A stretch of DNA of 24,271 bases from Colimorpha sp002372855 (GCA_946621635.1 CAMOOR010000031.1:1-24271); one strand, 5' to 3'. Positions 1 through 7,500 are shown, numbered from the stretch's first letter. Program-made: numbers and translations. The notes: generated by a model not told the origin, from the sequence alone.

Positions 1-537
1 TTCCTGCTGGACACCATGCGCTCCAACCCCGGCGACACGATGGTCTTCCCCAATGGCGACACCGCCATTGCCCTCACGGGCTCTATCAACACCTTCCCCT
101 TCATCTTCGAGGCCAACAAGTGCATCGAATGGACCGAGAAGGACGCCCCCAAGGGGGAGCGGTGGATCGACCTGATGTATCCACAATGGGACGGCGTGGT
201 GTTCCTCACCTACAAGCACCTCCACGGCCGCGACGACCTGCGCGGCCAGATCGACACCTCGTCGCGCATGCTGGAGAAGCACTATCAGTTTGCCTCGGGC
301 ATCGACGAGCAGGTCTACGAGAGCGACGACCACACGGTGCATGCCGTCCGCTGGCACCTCAAAGGCAGCCGCGTGGCCTCGACCTACCAGTTCTACGCCA
401 CCGACTCGGTGCGCCATTTCCTCCGCGGCGCCCTCTACATCAACCACGCCCCCAACAACGACTCCCTGGCCCCCGCACTGGAATACATGCAGCGCGACAT
501 CGACCACCTCATCGAGACCCTCCGCTGGCGGCAGTAA
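1..537 (+). CDS. gldD: GldD-like gliding motility lipoprotein, 5'-truncated by the window edge
   Basis: The open frame enters from the left edge, so the lipoprotein signal and N-terminus are missing; 178 residues remain. The visible part matches the GldD C-terminal half as I know it: a DTMVFPNGDT-type segment, a YPQWDGVVFLTYKH strand, a VHAVRWHLKGSRVASTYQFYATDS block, and the ending ALEYMQRDIDHLIETLRW. GldD is a lipoprotein needed for gliding in Flavobacterium and conserved widely in Bacteroidota, including non-gliders, where its exact role is unclear. Here it lies 54 nt upstream of mrdA, outside its common gldE-gldD setting as far as this window shows. No terminator or clear promoter separates it from mrdA, so co-transcription is possible. 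The in-frame ATG at 16 is internal, because homologous sequence continues upstream of it. Confidence 0.85.
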   Translation, partial: FLLDTMRSNPGDTMVFPNGDTAIALTGSINTFPFIFEANKCIEWTEKDAPKGERWIDLMYPQWDGVVFLTYKHLHGRDDLRGQIDTSSRMLEKHYQFASGIDEQVYESDDHTVHAVRWHLKGSRVASTYQFYATDSVRHFLRGALYINHAPNNDSLAPALEYMQRDIDHLIETLRWRQ

Positions 538-591
538 AAAAAGTTATACACACCCGCAATATTTAGTACCGGTTCGCGTTAAAAAGAAATT

Positions 592-2448
592 ATGTCCAAC
601 AAGTATGCCGACCGGAGCCATGTGGTGAAGATCATCTTCATTGTGGTGGGAGCCCTGTTCGTGGGGCGCCTGGCTGTGCTGCAGCTCTTCAATCCCGAAT
701 ACAGGGAGAAGGCCGAGATGCAGTCGCTGCGCAACGTGACGCAATACCCCGCCCGCGGCTTCATCTACGACCGCCACGGCGAACTCCTCGTCCACAACGA
801 GGCCGTCTATGACCTCATGGTCATCCCCCGCATGGTGAAAAACCTCGACACCGCCTATTTCTGCCAGAGTCTCGGCATCACCCTCGACGACTTCGAGGAG
901 CGCATGACGAAGGCCCGCAAATACTCCCCCTACTCGGCCTCCATCTTCATGAAGCAGATCTCGAAGGAGGAATACGCCAAGTTCGAGAACAAGATGTTCC
1001 GCTTCAAAGGCTTCTACATCTCGCAGCGCACCCTGCGCATCTACGACCGCCCCATCGCGGCGCAGGTGCTGGGCTATGTGGGCGAGGTGGACCAGGGCGA
1101 CCTGGACCGCGACCACTACTACAAGCGCGGCGACTACATCGGCAAGAGCGGCCTCGAAAAGAGCTACGAAGAGGTGCTGCGCGGCACCAAGGGCAAGAAA
1201 ATCATGCACGTCGACGCCCACAACCGCGAGATAGGCCCCTACCGCCACGGCGAGTTCGACACCCTACCCATCGAGGGCTGCAACCTCTACACCACACTCG
1301 ACGCCGACCTGCAGACCTACGCCGAGGACCTCATGGCCAACAAGCGCGGCTGCGTCGTGGCCATCGAACCCTCCACGGGCGAAATCCTCGCCATGGTCTC
1401 CGCCCCCACCTACGACCCCAACCTCCTTGTGGGCCGCATACGCGGCAAGAACTACCTGATGCTCAACAGCGACATCTCCAAGCCCATGCTCAACCGCGCC
1501 CTCATCGGCCAGTACCCGCCGGGCTCCATCTTCAAGGTGGCGCAGTCAATGGTGGCCCTCGACCTCGGCGTCATCAACCCCAACAGCGGCTTCGCCTGCG
1601 AGAAAAGCCTCGTGGGCTGCCACAACCACCCCTCGGCGCGCTCGGTGCAGGAGGCCATCAAGATGAGTTGCAACCCATACTTCTATCAGGTCTACCGCCG
1701 CGTCATCCAGCAGGGCAAATACAAGAACATCTACAAGGACGCCCAGTACGGCCTCACCGTCTGGCACAACTACATGATGCGCTTCGGCTTCGGCCAGAAG
1801 CTCGACATCGACCTGCCCAAGAGCGGCCTCTCCACGGGCAACATCCCCGACACAGCCTTCTACAACAAGTGGTACGGCAAGGAGCGCTGGGCTTTCTCCA
1901 CCATCTACTCCAACTCCATCGGCCAGGGCGAAGTCACCGTGGTGCCCATCCAGATGGCCAACCTCGCGGCCATCGTGGCCAACCGCGGCTACTACATCAC
2001 GCCCCACATGGTGCGCTTCTACGGCCCCGACTCGGTGCGCAACGAGAAATACCTCCAACGCCACGAGACCGGCATCGACCGCCAGTACTTCGACATCGCC
2101 GCCGCAGGCATGTACGACGTGGTGCACGTGGCCGGCGGCACGGCACGCCGCGCCCGCGTCGACGGCCTCGACATCTGCGGCAAGACCGGCACCGCCGAGA
2201 ACTTCGGCAACGACCACTCCGTCTTCATCTGCTTCGCCCCCAAGGACAACCCCAAAATCGCCATGGCCGTCTACGTCGAGAACGCCCAGGGCGGCGGCGG
2301 CACCTGGGCGGCACCCATCGCGGGACTCCTGGTAGAGAAGTACCTCAACGGCGAAGTAAAACGCACCGAAGTGGAGAAGATGTACCGCGAAATCAACCCC
2401 TGCCAGAAACTCCCCCTCACTCGCAGGGTGAAGAAAAAAAAGAAGTAG
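592..2448 (+). CDS. mrdA: penicillin-binding protein 2, peptidoglycan transpeptidase of the elongasome
   Basis: This 618-residue class B penicillin-binding protein cross-links peptidoglycan during lateral growth, working with RodA in the next gene. A short cytoplasmic N-terminus and one membrane anchor (about residues 12-32, VKIIFIVVGALFVGRLAVL) are followed by the dimerisation domain, which begins with the typical PARGFIYDRHGELL motif. The transpeptidase motifs are all present: SIFK with nucleophile Ser312 and Lys315, SCN at 359-361, and KTG at 531-533 (CGKTGTAEN). Length and order fit PBP2. The C-terminus ends in a run of lysines (RRVKKKKK). The start at 592 follows an A-rich stretch (ttaaaaagaaatt) and gives a normal N-terminus. 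rodA begins 10 nt after the stop, the usual mrdA-rodA pairing. Confidence 0.95.
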   Translation: MSNKYADRSHVVKIIFIVVGALFVGRLAVLQLFNPEYREKAEMQSLRNVTQYPARGFIYDRHGELLVHNEAVYDLMVIPRMVKNLDTAYFCQSLGITLDDFEERMTKARKYSPYSASIFMKQISKEEYAKFENKMFRFKGFYISQRTLRIYDRPIAAQVLGYVGEVDQGDLDRDHYYKRGDYIGKSGLEKSYEEVLRGTKGKKIMHVDAHNREIGPYRHGEFDTLPIEGCNLYTTLDADLQTYAEDLMANKRGCVVAIEPSTGEILAMVSAPTYDPNLLVGRIRGKNYLMLNSDISKPMLNRALIGQYPPGSIFKVAQSMVALDLGVINPNSGFACEKSLVGCHNHPSARSVQEAIKMSCNPYFYQVYRRVIQQGKYKNIYKDAQYGLTVWHNYMMRFGFGQKLDIDLPKSGLSTGNIPDTAFYNKWYGKERWAFSTIYSNSIGQGEVTVVPIQMANLAAIVANRGYYITPHMVRFYGPDSVRNEKYLQRHETGIDRQYFDIAAAGMYDVVHVAGGTARRARVDGLDICGKTGTAENFGNDHSVFICFAPKDNPKIAMAVYVENAQGGGGTWAAPIAGLLVEKYLNGEVKRTEVEKMYREINPCQKLPLTRRVKKKKK

Positions 2449-2458
2449 CCACAAGAAC

Positions 2459-3715
2459 ATGTACCAAGAGAAACTCAAAATAGACTGGATCACCATTGCG
2501 CTCTACGCCGCCATCATGCTCTTCGGGTGGATGAACATCTACTCGGCATGCTACGACGAGAGCCATGCCGCCGTCTTCGACTTCAGCCAGTACCACGGCA
2601 AGCAGCTCATCTGGATGGGCCTGGCGGCCCTCACCGCCGCCGTCATCCTGCTCACCGAACCGCGCTTCTTCTCCAATATGGCCTACCCCATCTACGGCGT
2701 AGTGCTGGGCCTGCTGGTGCTGACGCTCTTCCTCGCCGTCACCGTCAACGGCGGCAAGTCGTGGATCGACCTCGGCGGCTTCCGCTTCCAACCCTCCGAA
2801 TTCGCCAAATTCGCCACGGCCCTGGCCCTGGCCAAATACCTCTCCGCCATCGAAATCGACCTCAAGGACATGCGCACCAAGACAGTGTCGCTGGCGCTTA
2901 TCGCCATCCCCGCGGCCCTGGTCTTCCTGCAGCACGACACCGGCTCGGCCCTGGTCTTCGCCAGCTTCATCTTCCCCCTCTACCGCGAGGGCGTCTCGGG
3001 CGCGGTGCTCGTCGTCGGAGTGGCGGCCATAGCCCTCTTCGTCCTGGCCCTGCTGGTGAACAAGTACATCCTCCTCGGCATCCTGGCCCTGCTGGCCGTG
3101 GCCTACCTCTTCGTGTGGCTCAACAAGCGCACCCGCAAAGACTACCTCCGCGCCATCGGCATCTTCGTCTGCTGCGCCGCCTTCGTCTTTTCGGTCGACT
3201 TCGTCTTCAACAACGTGCTCGAAAGCCACCAGCGCGAACGCATCGACGTCCTGCTGGGCAAAACCGAGGACCTCCAGGGCTCCGGCTACAACGTCAACCA
3301 GTCCAAGATAGCCATCGGCTCCGGCGGCCTCATCGGCAAAGGCTTCCTCGGCGGCACCGTCACCAAGGCCAACTTCGTCCCGGAAAAGCACACCGACTTC
3401 ATCTTCTGCACCGTGGGCGAGGAATGGGGCTTCCTTGGAAGCACAGTCCTCGTGGTGCTCTACGTGATGCTGCTCATACGCATCGTGAACATGGCCGAGC
3501 GGCAACGGTCGCCCTTCTCGCGCATCTTCGGCTACTGCGTGGCCAGCATCCTCTTCATGCACCTCTTCGTCAACATAGGCATGGTCATAGGCCTCGTGCC
3601 CGTCATCGGCATCCCCCTGCCCTTCTTCAGCTACGGCGGCTCCTCGCTGCTGGCCTTCACCATCCTCCTGTTCATATTCATCAGGCAAGACGCCTCGAAA
3701 AACCAGTTATTGTAA
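2459..3715 (+). CDS. rodA: RodA, SEDS-family peptidoglycan glycosyltransferase
   Basis: This 418-residue polytopic inner-membrane protein polymerises lipid II into glycan strands and forms the elongation synthase with PBP2. Roughly ten hydrophobic segments are visible. SEDS landmarks are present: NGGKSWIDLGGFRFQPSEFAK with QPSEFAK from residue 111, QHDTGSALVF, PEKHTDFIF where Asp313 aligns with the catalytic Asp of characterised RodA, and GIPLPFFSYGGSS near residue 385. The segment at residues 190-235 is hydrophobic with a basic cytoplasmic stretch (LNKRTRKDY). The start is 10 nt downstream of mrdA and the stop is 11 nt upstream of clpX, so the three genes probably share a transcript. Distinguished from FtsW by the PBP2 neighbour and sequence; confidence is high. 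Confidence 0.95.
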   Translation: MYQEKLKIDWITIALYAAIMLFGWMNIYSACYDESHAAVFDFSQYHGKQLIWMGLAALTAAVILLTEPRFFSNMAYPIYGVVLGLLVLTLFLAVTVNGGKSWIDLGGFRFQPSEFAKFATALALAKYLSAIEIDLKDMRTKTVSLALIAIPAALVFLQHDTGSALVFASFIFPLYREGVSGAVLVVGVAAIALFVLALLVNKYILLGILALLAVAYLFVWLNKRTRKDYLRAIGIFVCCAAFVFSVDFVFNNVLESHQRERIDVLLGKTEDLQGSGYNVNQSKIAIGSGGLIGKGFLGGTVTKANFVPEKHTDFIFCTVGEEWGFLGSTVLVVLYVMLLIRIVNMAERQRSPFSRIFGYCVASILFMHLFVNIGMVIGLVPVIGIPLPFFSYGGSSLLAFTILLFIFIRQDASKNQLL

Positions 3716-3726
3716 ACCAACCTCCA

Positions 3727-4956
3727 ATGTCAAAGAAAACAACCCCCAACGAAGAACACTGCTCCTTCTGCGGACGCCCGGCGTCGCAGACCGGCATGCT
3801 GCTCAGCGGCCTCAACGGCTACATCTGCGAAGACTGCGCACGCCAGGCCGGACAGATATTCAACGAGCAACACCCCGGCCCGGCCCGCCCCCAGGACCCC
3901 GTCGACAACGAACCCATACCCACCCCGGCCGACATCTGCGCCTTCCTCGACCAATACGTCATCGGACAGGACGCCGCCAAACGCGTCCTCGCCGTGGCCG
4001 TCTACAACCACTACAAGCGCCTCCGCTACAACGCCACCCACCAGGACAAGGACGACGTCGAAATCGAGAAGTCAAATATCGTCATGGTAGGCGAAACGGG
4101 CACCGGCAAAACCCTCCTGGCCCGCACCATAGCCCGCCTGCTCAAAGTGCCCTTCTGCATCGCCGACGCCACCACCCTGACCGAAGCCGGCTACGTGGGC
4201 GACGACGTCGAGAACGTCCTCGTGCGCCTGCTCCAGGCCGCCAACTACGACGTGCCCTCCTGCGAACGCGGCATCGTCTTCATCGACGAGATCGACAAAA
4301 TAGCCCGCAAAAGCGAGAACACCTCCATCACCCGCGACGTCAGCGGCGAAGGCGTCCAGCAGGCCCTCCTCAAACTCCTCGAGGGCGCCCTCGTCTCCGT
4401 GCCCCCCGAGGGCGGACGCAAGCACCCCGAGCAGAAACTCATCACCATCAACACCCGCAACATCCTCTTCATCTGCGGCGGCGCCTTCGACGGCATCGAA
4501 CGCGCCATCGCCGCCCGCCTCAACAGCAACGTCATAGGCTTCAAAGGCGACGAAACCCGCGCCACCCTCGACCGCGACAACATGCTGCAGTACGTCCAGC
4601 CCATGGACCTCAAAAAATTCGGCCTCATCCCCGAACTCGTCGGCCGCTTCCCCATGCTCACCGCCCTCCAGCCCCTCGACCGCGACGCACTCCGCCGCAT
4701 CCTCACCGAACCCAAAAACGCCCTCGTCAAACAATACCAGGAACTCTTCCGCATGGACGACGTCACCCTCGAGTTCGCCCCCGCGACCCTCGACCTCATC
4801 GTCGACAACGCCGTGCGCTACCACCTCGGCGCCCGCGGCCTCCGCTCCATCATGGAAAGCATCATGACCGACCTCATGTTCGACCTCCCCACCCTCCCCA
4901 AAGGCACCACCTTCACCGTCACCCCCGAGCTGGCCCAGAGCAAACTCAAACTCTGA
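3727..4956 (+). CDS. clpX: ClpX, ATP-dependent unfoldase subunit of ClpXP protease
   Basis: This 409-residue AAA+ unfoldase recognises substrates and feeds them to ClpP. The N-terminal zinc-binding domain has CSFC (Cys12, Cys15) and CEDC (Cys34, Cys37). The AAA+ module shows Walker A GETGTGKT (Glu at the second position, still within the P-loop consensus), pore loop GYVGDDV, Walker B GIVFIDEIDKI, arginine-finger region ELVGRFP and sensor-2 LGARGLRSI. The ClpP-contact IGF loop is present (NVIGFKGD). The ATG at 3727 is chosen because it starts exactly at the zinc domain. The same frame stays open far upstream through rodA, but only as a by-product of codon usage. Putting clpX behind mrdA-rodA, rather than beside tig-clpP, is notable. 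A palindromic repeat and a terminator follow the stop. Confidence 0.96.
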   Translation: MSKKTTPNEEHCSFCGRPASQTGMLLSGLNGYICEDCARQAGQIFNEQHPGPARPQDPVDNEPIPTPADICAFLDQYVIGQDAAKRVLAVAVYNHYKRLRYNATHQDKDDVEIEKSNIVMVGETGTGKTLLARTIARLLKVPFCIADATTLTEAGYVGDDVENVLVRLLQAANYDVPSCERGIVFIDEIDKIARKSENTSITRDVSGEGVQQALLKLLEGALVSVPPEGGRKHPEQKLITINTRNILFICGGAFDGIERAIAARLNSNVIGFKGDETRATLDRDNMLQYVQPMDLKKFGLIPELVGRFPMLTALQPLDRDALRRILTEPKNALVKQYQELFRMDDVTLEFAPATLDLIVDNAVRYHLGARGLRSIMESIMTDLMFDLPTLPKGTTFTVTPELAQSKLKL

Positions 4957-4990
4957 CCCCGCCCCCCCGCCGCCGCAGCGTCTCCACAGG

Positions 4991-5153
4991 AGGGGTCCGA
5001 GAGGGGTCGAAGAGGTACATAATTCGGCATTTCTTATATCGTTCTTATATCGTTCTCATATACTTCTCATATACTTCTTATATAGGTGATATAAGAAGTA
5101 TATGAGAAGTATATAGGAACTATATGAGAATGGCCGAATTTGGCAGGTGTCGG
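4991..5153. repeat. palindromic repeat of 11-bp units, copy A
   Basis: The core is an inverted repeat bounded by AATTCGGC (5021-5028) and GCCGAATT (5133-5140). The left arm is five tandem 11-bp units of the type TTCTYATATMS: 5031-5041, 5042-5052, 5053-5063, 5064-5074 and 5075-5085. The right arm is four complementary units: 5088-5097, 5098-5108, 5109-5119 and 5120-5130. The centre folds as TTCTTATAT, loop AGGTG, ATATAAGAA. Going outward the next unit pairs perfectly and the outer ones have 2-3 mismatches; one left-arm unit has no partner. Flanks shared with copy B extend from aggggtccgag on the left to ggtgtcgg on the right. Copy A has an extra 10 bp in the left flank. It lies between the clpX stop and its terminator, so it should be transcribed as a long hairpin in the clpX 3' UTR. 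Family unknown to me. Confidence 0.9.
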
Positions 5154-5156
5154 GGC

Positions 5157-5192
5157 GGTGTGCGACAGGCACTTGCGCGCACCGTTTTTTTT
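5157..5192 (+). terminator. intrinsic terminator downstream of clpX
   Basis: GGTGTGCG (5157-5164) pairs with CGCGCACC (5176-5183), with one G-U pair and an 11-nt loop. A G and then eight T follow (5185-5192). Placement after clpX and the repeat suggests it ends the mrdA-rodA-clpX transcript. Confidence 0.7.
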
Positions 5193-5237
5193 CTTTAACG
5201 GGTGCTGCTTTTTTTCTCCCCAGATTGAAAAATTTTG

Positions 5238-5245
5238 TATATTTG
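5238..5245 (+). promoter_or_regulatory. Bacteroidota -7 promoter element for the T9SS cargo genes
   Basis: TATATTTG matches the TAnnTTTG consensus and is followed by GC, as is common. The region about 20 nt upstream is T-rich but has no exact TTTG. The predicted transcript starts near 5252, upstream of both candidate ATGs of the next gene. Confidence 0.6.
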
Positions 5246-5299
5246 CAGCGTAATCCATTTTGCTGCAAACAATAAAACCGACTGAATATGAAAAAGATT

Positions 5300-5376
5300 A
5301 ATCATCAAATTATGAAAAAAAACTTGTTTACAATAGTAATGCTGATGCTTACGGTACTCGGCCACGGGCAGGACAC
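5300..5376 (+). repeat. 77-bp exact direct repeat, leader cassette copy 1
   Basis: This segment is identical over all 77 bp to 6238-6314, 938 bp downstream. It spans 12 nt before the ATG at 5312 and the first 21-22 codons (signal peptide) of the first cargo gene. The left part also reads, in the other phase, as LIIKL followed by a stop (5298-5315), which is what the end of a T9SS sorting tail looks like. Confidence 0.95.
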
Positions 5377-6253
5377 TGCCGTTGTTTTTCAGTCGGTTTT
5401 CGGGGACAGCAGTTCGACGTGGTACGTTTATCTCAAAGAGTTCTCTATATACGCCGACGCCACCGACGTCAAGCAGGCTGTGGCAGGAGACTCCGTTTTC
5501 GTTGACAGCAACGTCTACAACGTATTACGCCGCGACTACTCTGAATCCACCGAAGGTATATCGGTATTCTATCACGACAGCATTTTATTGCGTGAAAACG
5601 AAACACATTCCAAATTGTATATTAAACAGTACTACAATGGAACATACGAACATATTCCGGAAATACTTGTCATGGATTTGGATCTGAATGTCGGCGACAC
5701 TTTGAACACCGAGAACTGGGACAAATTGGAACTCCATGATTTTGATACCATACCGACAATCCGGATTGATTCAATATTTTTTGAGAACGGGAGAAAAATA
5801 CTGAAAACAAACTTTCATAACAGAGCTTGGTTTAATGACATTGACACACTGATGTTCATCGAAGGGGTTGGCCCCAGTCTCGGCCCTGAATATCCTCGAC
5901 GAATGGAACACGTAGAACTGTTGTGCTACTACAGAGATGGTGTTGAGGTCTATCACGACAACCCAGGCGACGAGGGTTGTCTGAAAGGAGGAGGTATTTT
6001 TGACAACATTGAGCTTTGCGAGTGGGATTTTTTCTGTGAGGTCTTCCCTAATCCTTGTGCAGACGTGGTCTATATCGATGCCACAGAAGCAACCGGCTAT
6101 ATGCTCCTGTCGTCGAACGGGAGATTGATTCAGACAAGCAAACTGCCTGGCCGCAGCACAGCCATCGACATGCACGACTACGCCAGGGGGATTTACTTCA
6201 TTATACTGACTGGCGCCCACCATTTGTGTTCAAGAAAAATCATCAAATTATGA
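5312..6253 (+). CDS. secreted protein with T9SS type A C-terminal sorting domain (first of a tandem pair)
   Basis: The product is about 313 residues from the ATG at 5312. An in-frame ATG at 5288 would add eight residues (MKKINHQI). The 5312 start is preferred because it gives a clean signal peptide (MKKNLFTIVMLMLTVLGHGQ) and is the position used by the paralogue downstream. The mature part is beta-rich with LREN, MDLDLNVGDTL, FIEGVGPS and LLCYYRDGVEVYH motifs, all with counterparts in the next gene. The last 75 residues are a Por-secretion tail: VFPNPCADVVYI, then the closing ARGIYFIILTG and KIIKL. This tail directs export across the outer membrane by the T9SS. Its TGA overlaps the next start (ATGA at 6250). 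Function of the mature domain is unknown. Base composition is clearly more AT-rich than the flanking housekeeping genes. Confidence 0.8.
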   Translation: MKKNLFTIVMLMLTVLGHGQDTAVVFQSVFGDSSSTWYVYLKEFSIYADATDVKQAVAGDSVFVDSNVYNVLRRDYSESTEGISVFYHDSILLRENETHSKLYIKQYYNGTYEHIPEILVMDLDLNVGDTLNTENWDKLELHDFDTIPTIRIDSIFFENGRKILKTNFHNRAWFNDIDTLMFIEGVGPSLGPEYPRRMEHVELLCYYRDGVEVYHDNPGDEGCLKGGGIFDNIELCEWDFFCEVFPNPCADVVYIDATEATGYMLLSSNGRLIQTSKLPGRSTAIDMHDYARGIYFIILTGAHHLCSRKIIKL

Positions 6254-6314
6254 AAAAAAACTTGTTTACAATAGTAATGCTGATGCTTACGGTACTCGGC
6301 CACGGGCAGGACAC
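6238..6314 (+). repeat. 77-bp exact direct repeat, leader cassette copy 2
   Basis: Identical to 5300-5376. Its left end lies inside the last codons of the first cargo gene (IIKL and stop). Its remainder supplies the start codon and signal peptide of the second cargo gene. Identity stops abruptly after the GQD codons, where the two mature proteins diverge. Confidence 0.95.
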
Positions 6315-7113
6315 CACGGCCGCCCAAGGCTTCAAGTCCTTCTTTGGACAGGAGAGTACAGAATGGTATGGCTGGATTGAGGTTTACGATTGGGGTAGTA
6401 CCGAGGTTATGTCCTGTAATCATGACACCTTAATAGACGACGTTTCCTACAAGGTAATAAACTTTATTGGGAATTCACATTTTGATTTCCTGCTGCGAGA
6501 AGATACTGTCACAGGTAAGCTTTGGTGCAGATACCTTGATGAGGATGAGGACCATCTCATTGTTGACATGTCTCTCGCCATCGGTGACACATTGAAAATA
6601 AAAAACCTTTTGCACACTTCATGGTACGATAGCACTTTGTATGTTGTGGCAGATACAACATATACTGATTTGGGATTAGAAATAAGTCTCAGGGATATCA
6701 GGACAGGATTCAATACCCGTTTTATCGAAGGCGTGGGTTGCTCAAATCTTTTCGAATACTCGCGTTATAATTTCTATAGCACAATTGGAAGCGACCTATT
6801 ATGCTGCTTCCATGATGGAATCCAAGTTTACCACTGGGGATATCAGGATAGTTGCTACAAGGAATGGGTTGGACTTGATGAAACAGACACCAATCATACA
6901 GTTGAAGTATATCCCAACCCATGCCAGGATTGGATAACGATTGGTGGGGATGATATCAAAGCCGTTAGTATCATTGACATGACTGGTATTGTATTATATT
7001 CAAACACATGTTGCCGTAATCCAATCAATGTGTCCCACCTCCCCTGCGGTTTCTATCTATTACGCACTGAAGCCAATCATCGTATACATCACATAAAACT
7101 CATTAAAATATAG
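6250..7113 (+). CDS. secreted protein with T9SS type A C-terminal sorting domain (second of a tandem pair)
   Basis: This 287-residue paralogue of the preceding gene has the same signal peptide (MKKNLFTIVMLMLTVLGHGQ), identical even at the DNA level. The mature region shares the pattern LLREDTVTGKLWCRY, VDMSLAIGDTL, TRFIEGVGCS and LLCCFHDGIQVYHW, but is otherwise strongly diverged. The C-terminal sorting tail runs from VEVYPNPCQDWITI to the closing GFYLLRTE and KLIKI. Export through the T9SS to the cell surface is inferred from that tail. The ATG at 6250 overlaps the TGA of the upstream gene by four bases (ATGA), so translational coupling is likely. A longer frame reading upstream of this ATG only overlaps the first gene out of phase. 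Substrate or partner is unknown. Confidence 0.82.
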   Translation: MKKNLFTIVMLMLTVLGHGQDTTAAQGFKSFFGQESTEWYGWIEVYDWGSTEVMSCNHDTLIDDVSYKVINFIGNSHFDFLLREDTVTGKLWCRYLDEDEDHLIVDMSLAIGDTLKIKNLLHTSWYDSTLYVVADTTYTDLGLEISLRDIRTGFNTRFIEGVGCSNLFEYSRYNFYSTIGSDLLCCFHDGIQVYHWGYQDSCYKEWVGLDETDTNHTVEVYPNPCQDWITIGGDDIKAVSIIDMTGIVLYSNTCCRNPINVSHLPCGFYLLRTEANHRIHHIKLIKI

Positions 7114-7116
7114 CAT

Positions 7117-7438
7117 ATGAGAAAACTCGTTTGTATCTTCTGCCTAATATTAATTGCATCCTCTTCGCTTGGGCAGTTCATGTGTACCTATGAGCCGACA
7201 ATTGTTACAGGATAAAGAGGAAAAGCATTCTATAACAGTTTTTCAGAATGTCACCTTCACAAGCGATGCATACGAAACAGGAGATGCAATCATGGCAGGC
7301 TACAATGTCTGTCCGGAACATTCTTTCGGCGACGTCAACATCACCAATGGGGCACATGTGATTCTCGACGGCGAGAGCGATGTGCTCTTGGACAAACGGG
7401 TAACCGTCGAGCTTGACTCTTCACTGGAGGTCCGGTAA
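7117..7438 (+). pseudogene. small secreted protein gene broken by a one-base frameshift
   Basis: An ATG at 7117, 3 nt after the previous stop, opens a good signal peptide (MRKLVCIFCLILIASSSLGQ) and continues as FMCTYEPTIVTG to a TAA at 7213. The +1 frame then carries about 75 protein-like codons to a TAA at 7436-7438, including a repetitive beta-strand pattern (DVNITNGAHVILDG, VLLDKRVTVELDSSLEVR). Skipping one base near 7213 would join the two into about 106 residues. Such strand-rich stretches are common in T9SS-linked Bacteroidota surface proteins, but no sorting tail is present. It could be a real pseudogene or a sequencing error. An alternative TTG start at 7154 would make an unlikely protein without a signal peptide. 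Confidence 0.6.
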
Positions 7439-7469
7439 AGAAATATGGAGGGAGGCAATAAAAAAATAT

Positions 7470-7500
7470 TTTGCCATATCGGGAAAAATTCGTACTTTAG
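7470..7500 (+). promoter_or_regulatory. promoter for the PorE-like/miaA operon
   Basis: TTTG at 7470-7473 is followed after 19 nt by TACTTTAG at 7493-7500, one base away from the TAnnTTTG consensus. The predicted 5' leader is about 85 nt long and begins with a direct repeat of TTGAATCGGC (7505-7514 and 7518-7527). A small hairpin (GGCAA...TTGCC, 7454-7475) overlaps the -33 region. Confidence 0.55.

Larger units (their letters stand above)
4957..5287. other. intergenic block between clpX and the T9SS cargo genes
   Basis: No gene is seen in these 331 bases. In order they hold a short C-rich tract, copy A of the 11-bp-unit palindromic repeat (4991-5153), a hairpin with a T-run that looks like the clpX terminator (5157-5192), and a Bacteroidota-type -7 box (5238-5245) for the following genes. 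Two small antisense open frames here (60-70 codons) run through the palindrome and have no protein-like composition. Confidence 0.8.

Noticed and set aside
2527..3726. Long open frame overlapping rodA and continuous with clpX, suggesting an N-terminally extended ClpX
   Set aside because: The translation over rodA is low-complexity Arg/Pro/His-rich sequence typical of a shifted C-rich gene. ClpX starts cleanly at 3727 with its zinc domain.
4991..5153. CRISPR array, because of regularly spaced short repeats
   Set aside because: The units are 11 bp, directly abutting with no spacers, and inverted halfway. No cas gene is present.
4991..5153. Copy A as the terminator of clpX
   Set aside because: The stem is AT-rich with no T-run after it, and a conventional hairpin plus T8 follows at 5157-5192. 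Copy B likewise lies beyond a separate eno terminator.
5056..5268. Small minus-strand and plus-strand open frames (60-70 codons) in the repeat/terminator region
   Set aside because: They are translations of the palindrome and T-runs with no start context or protein-like composition.
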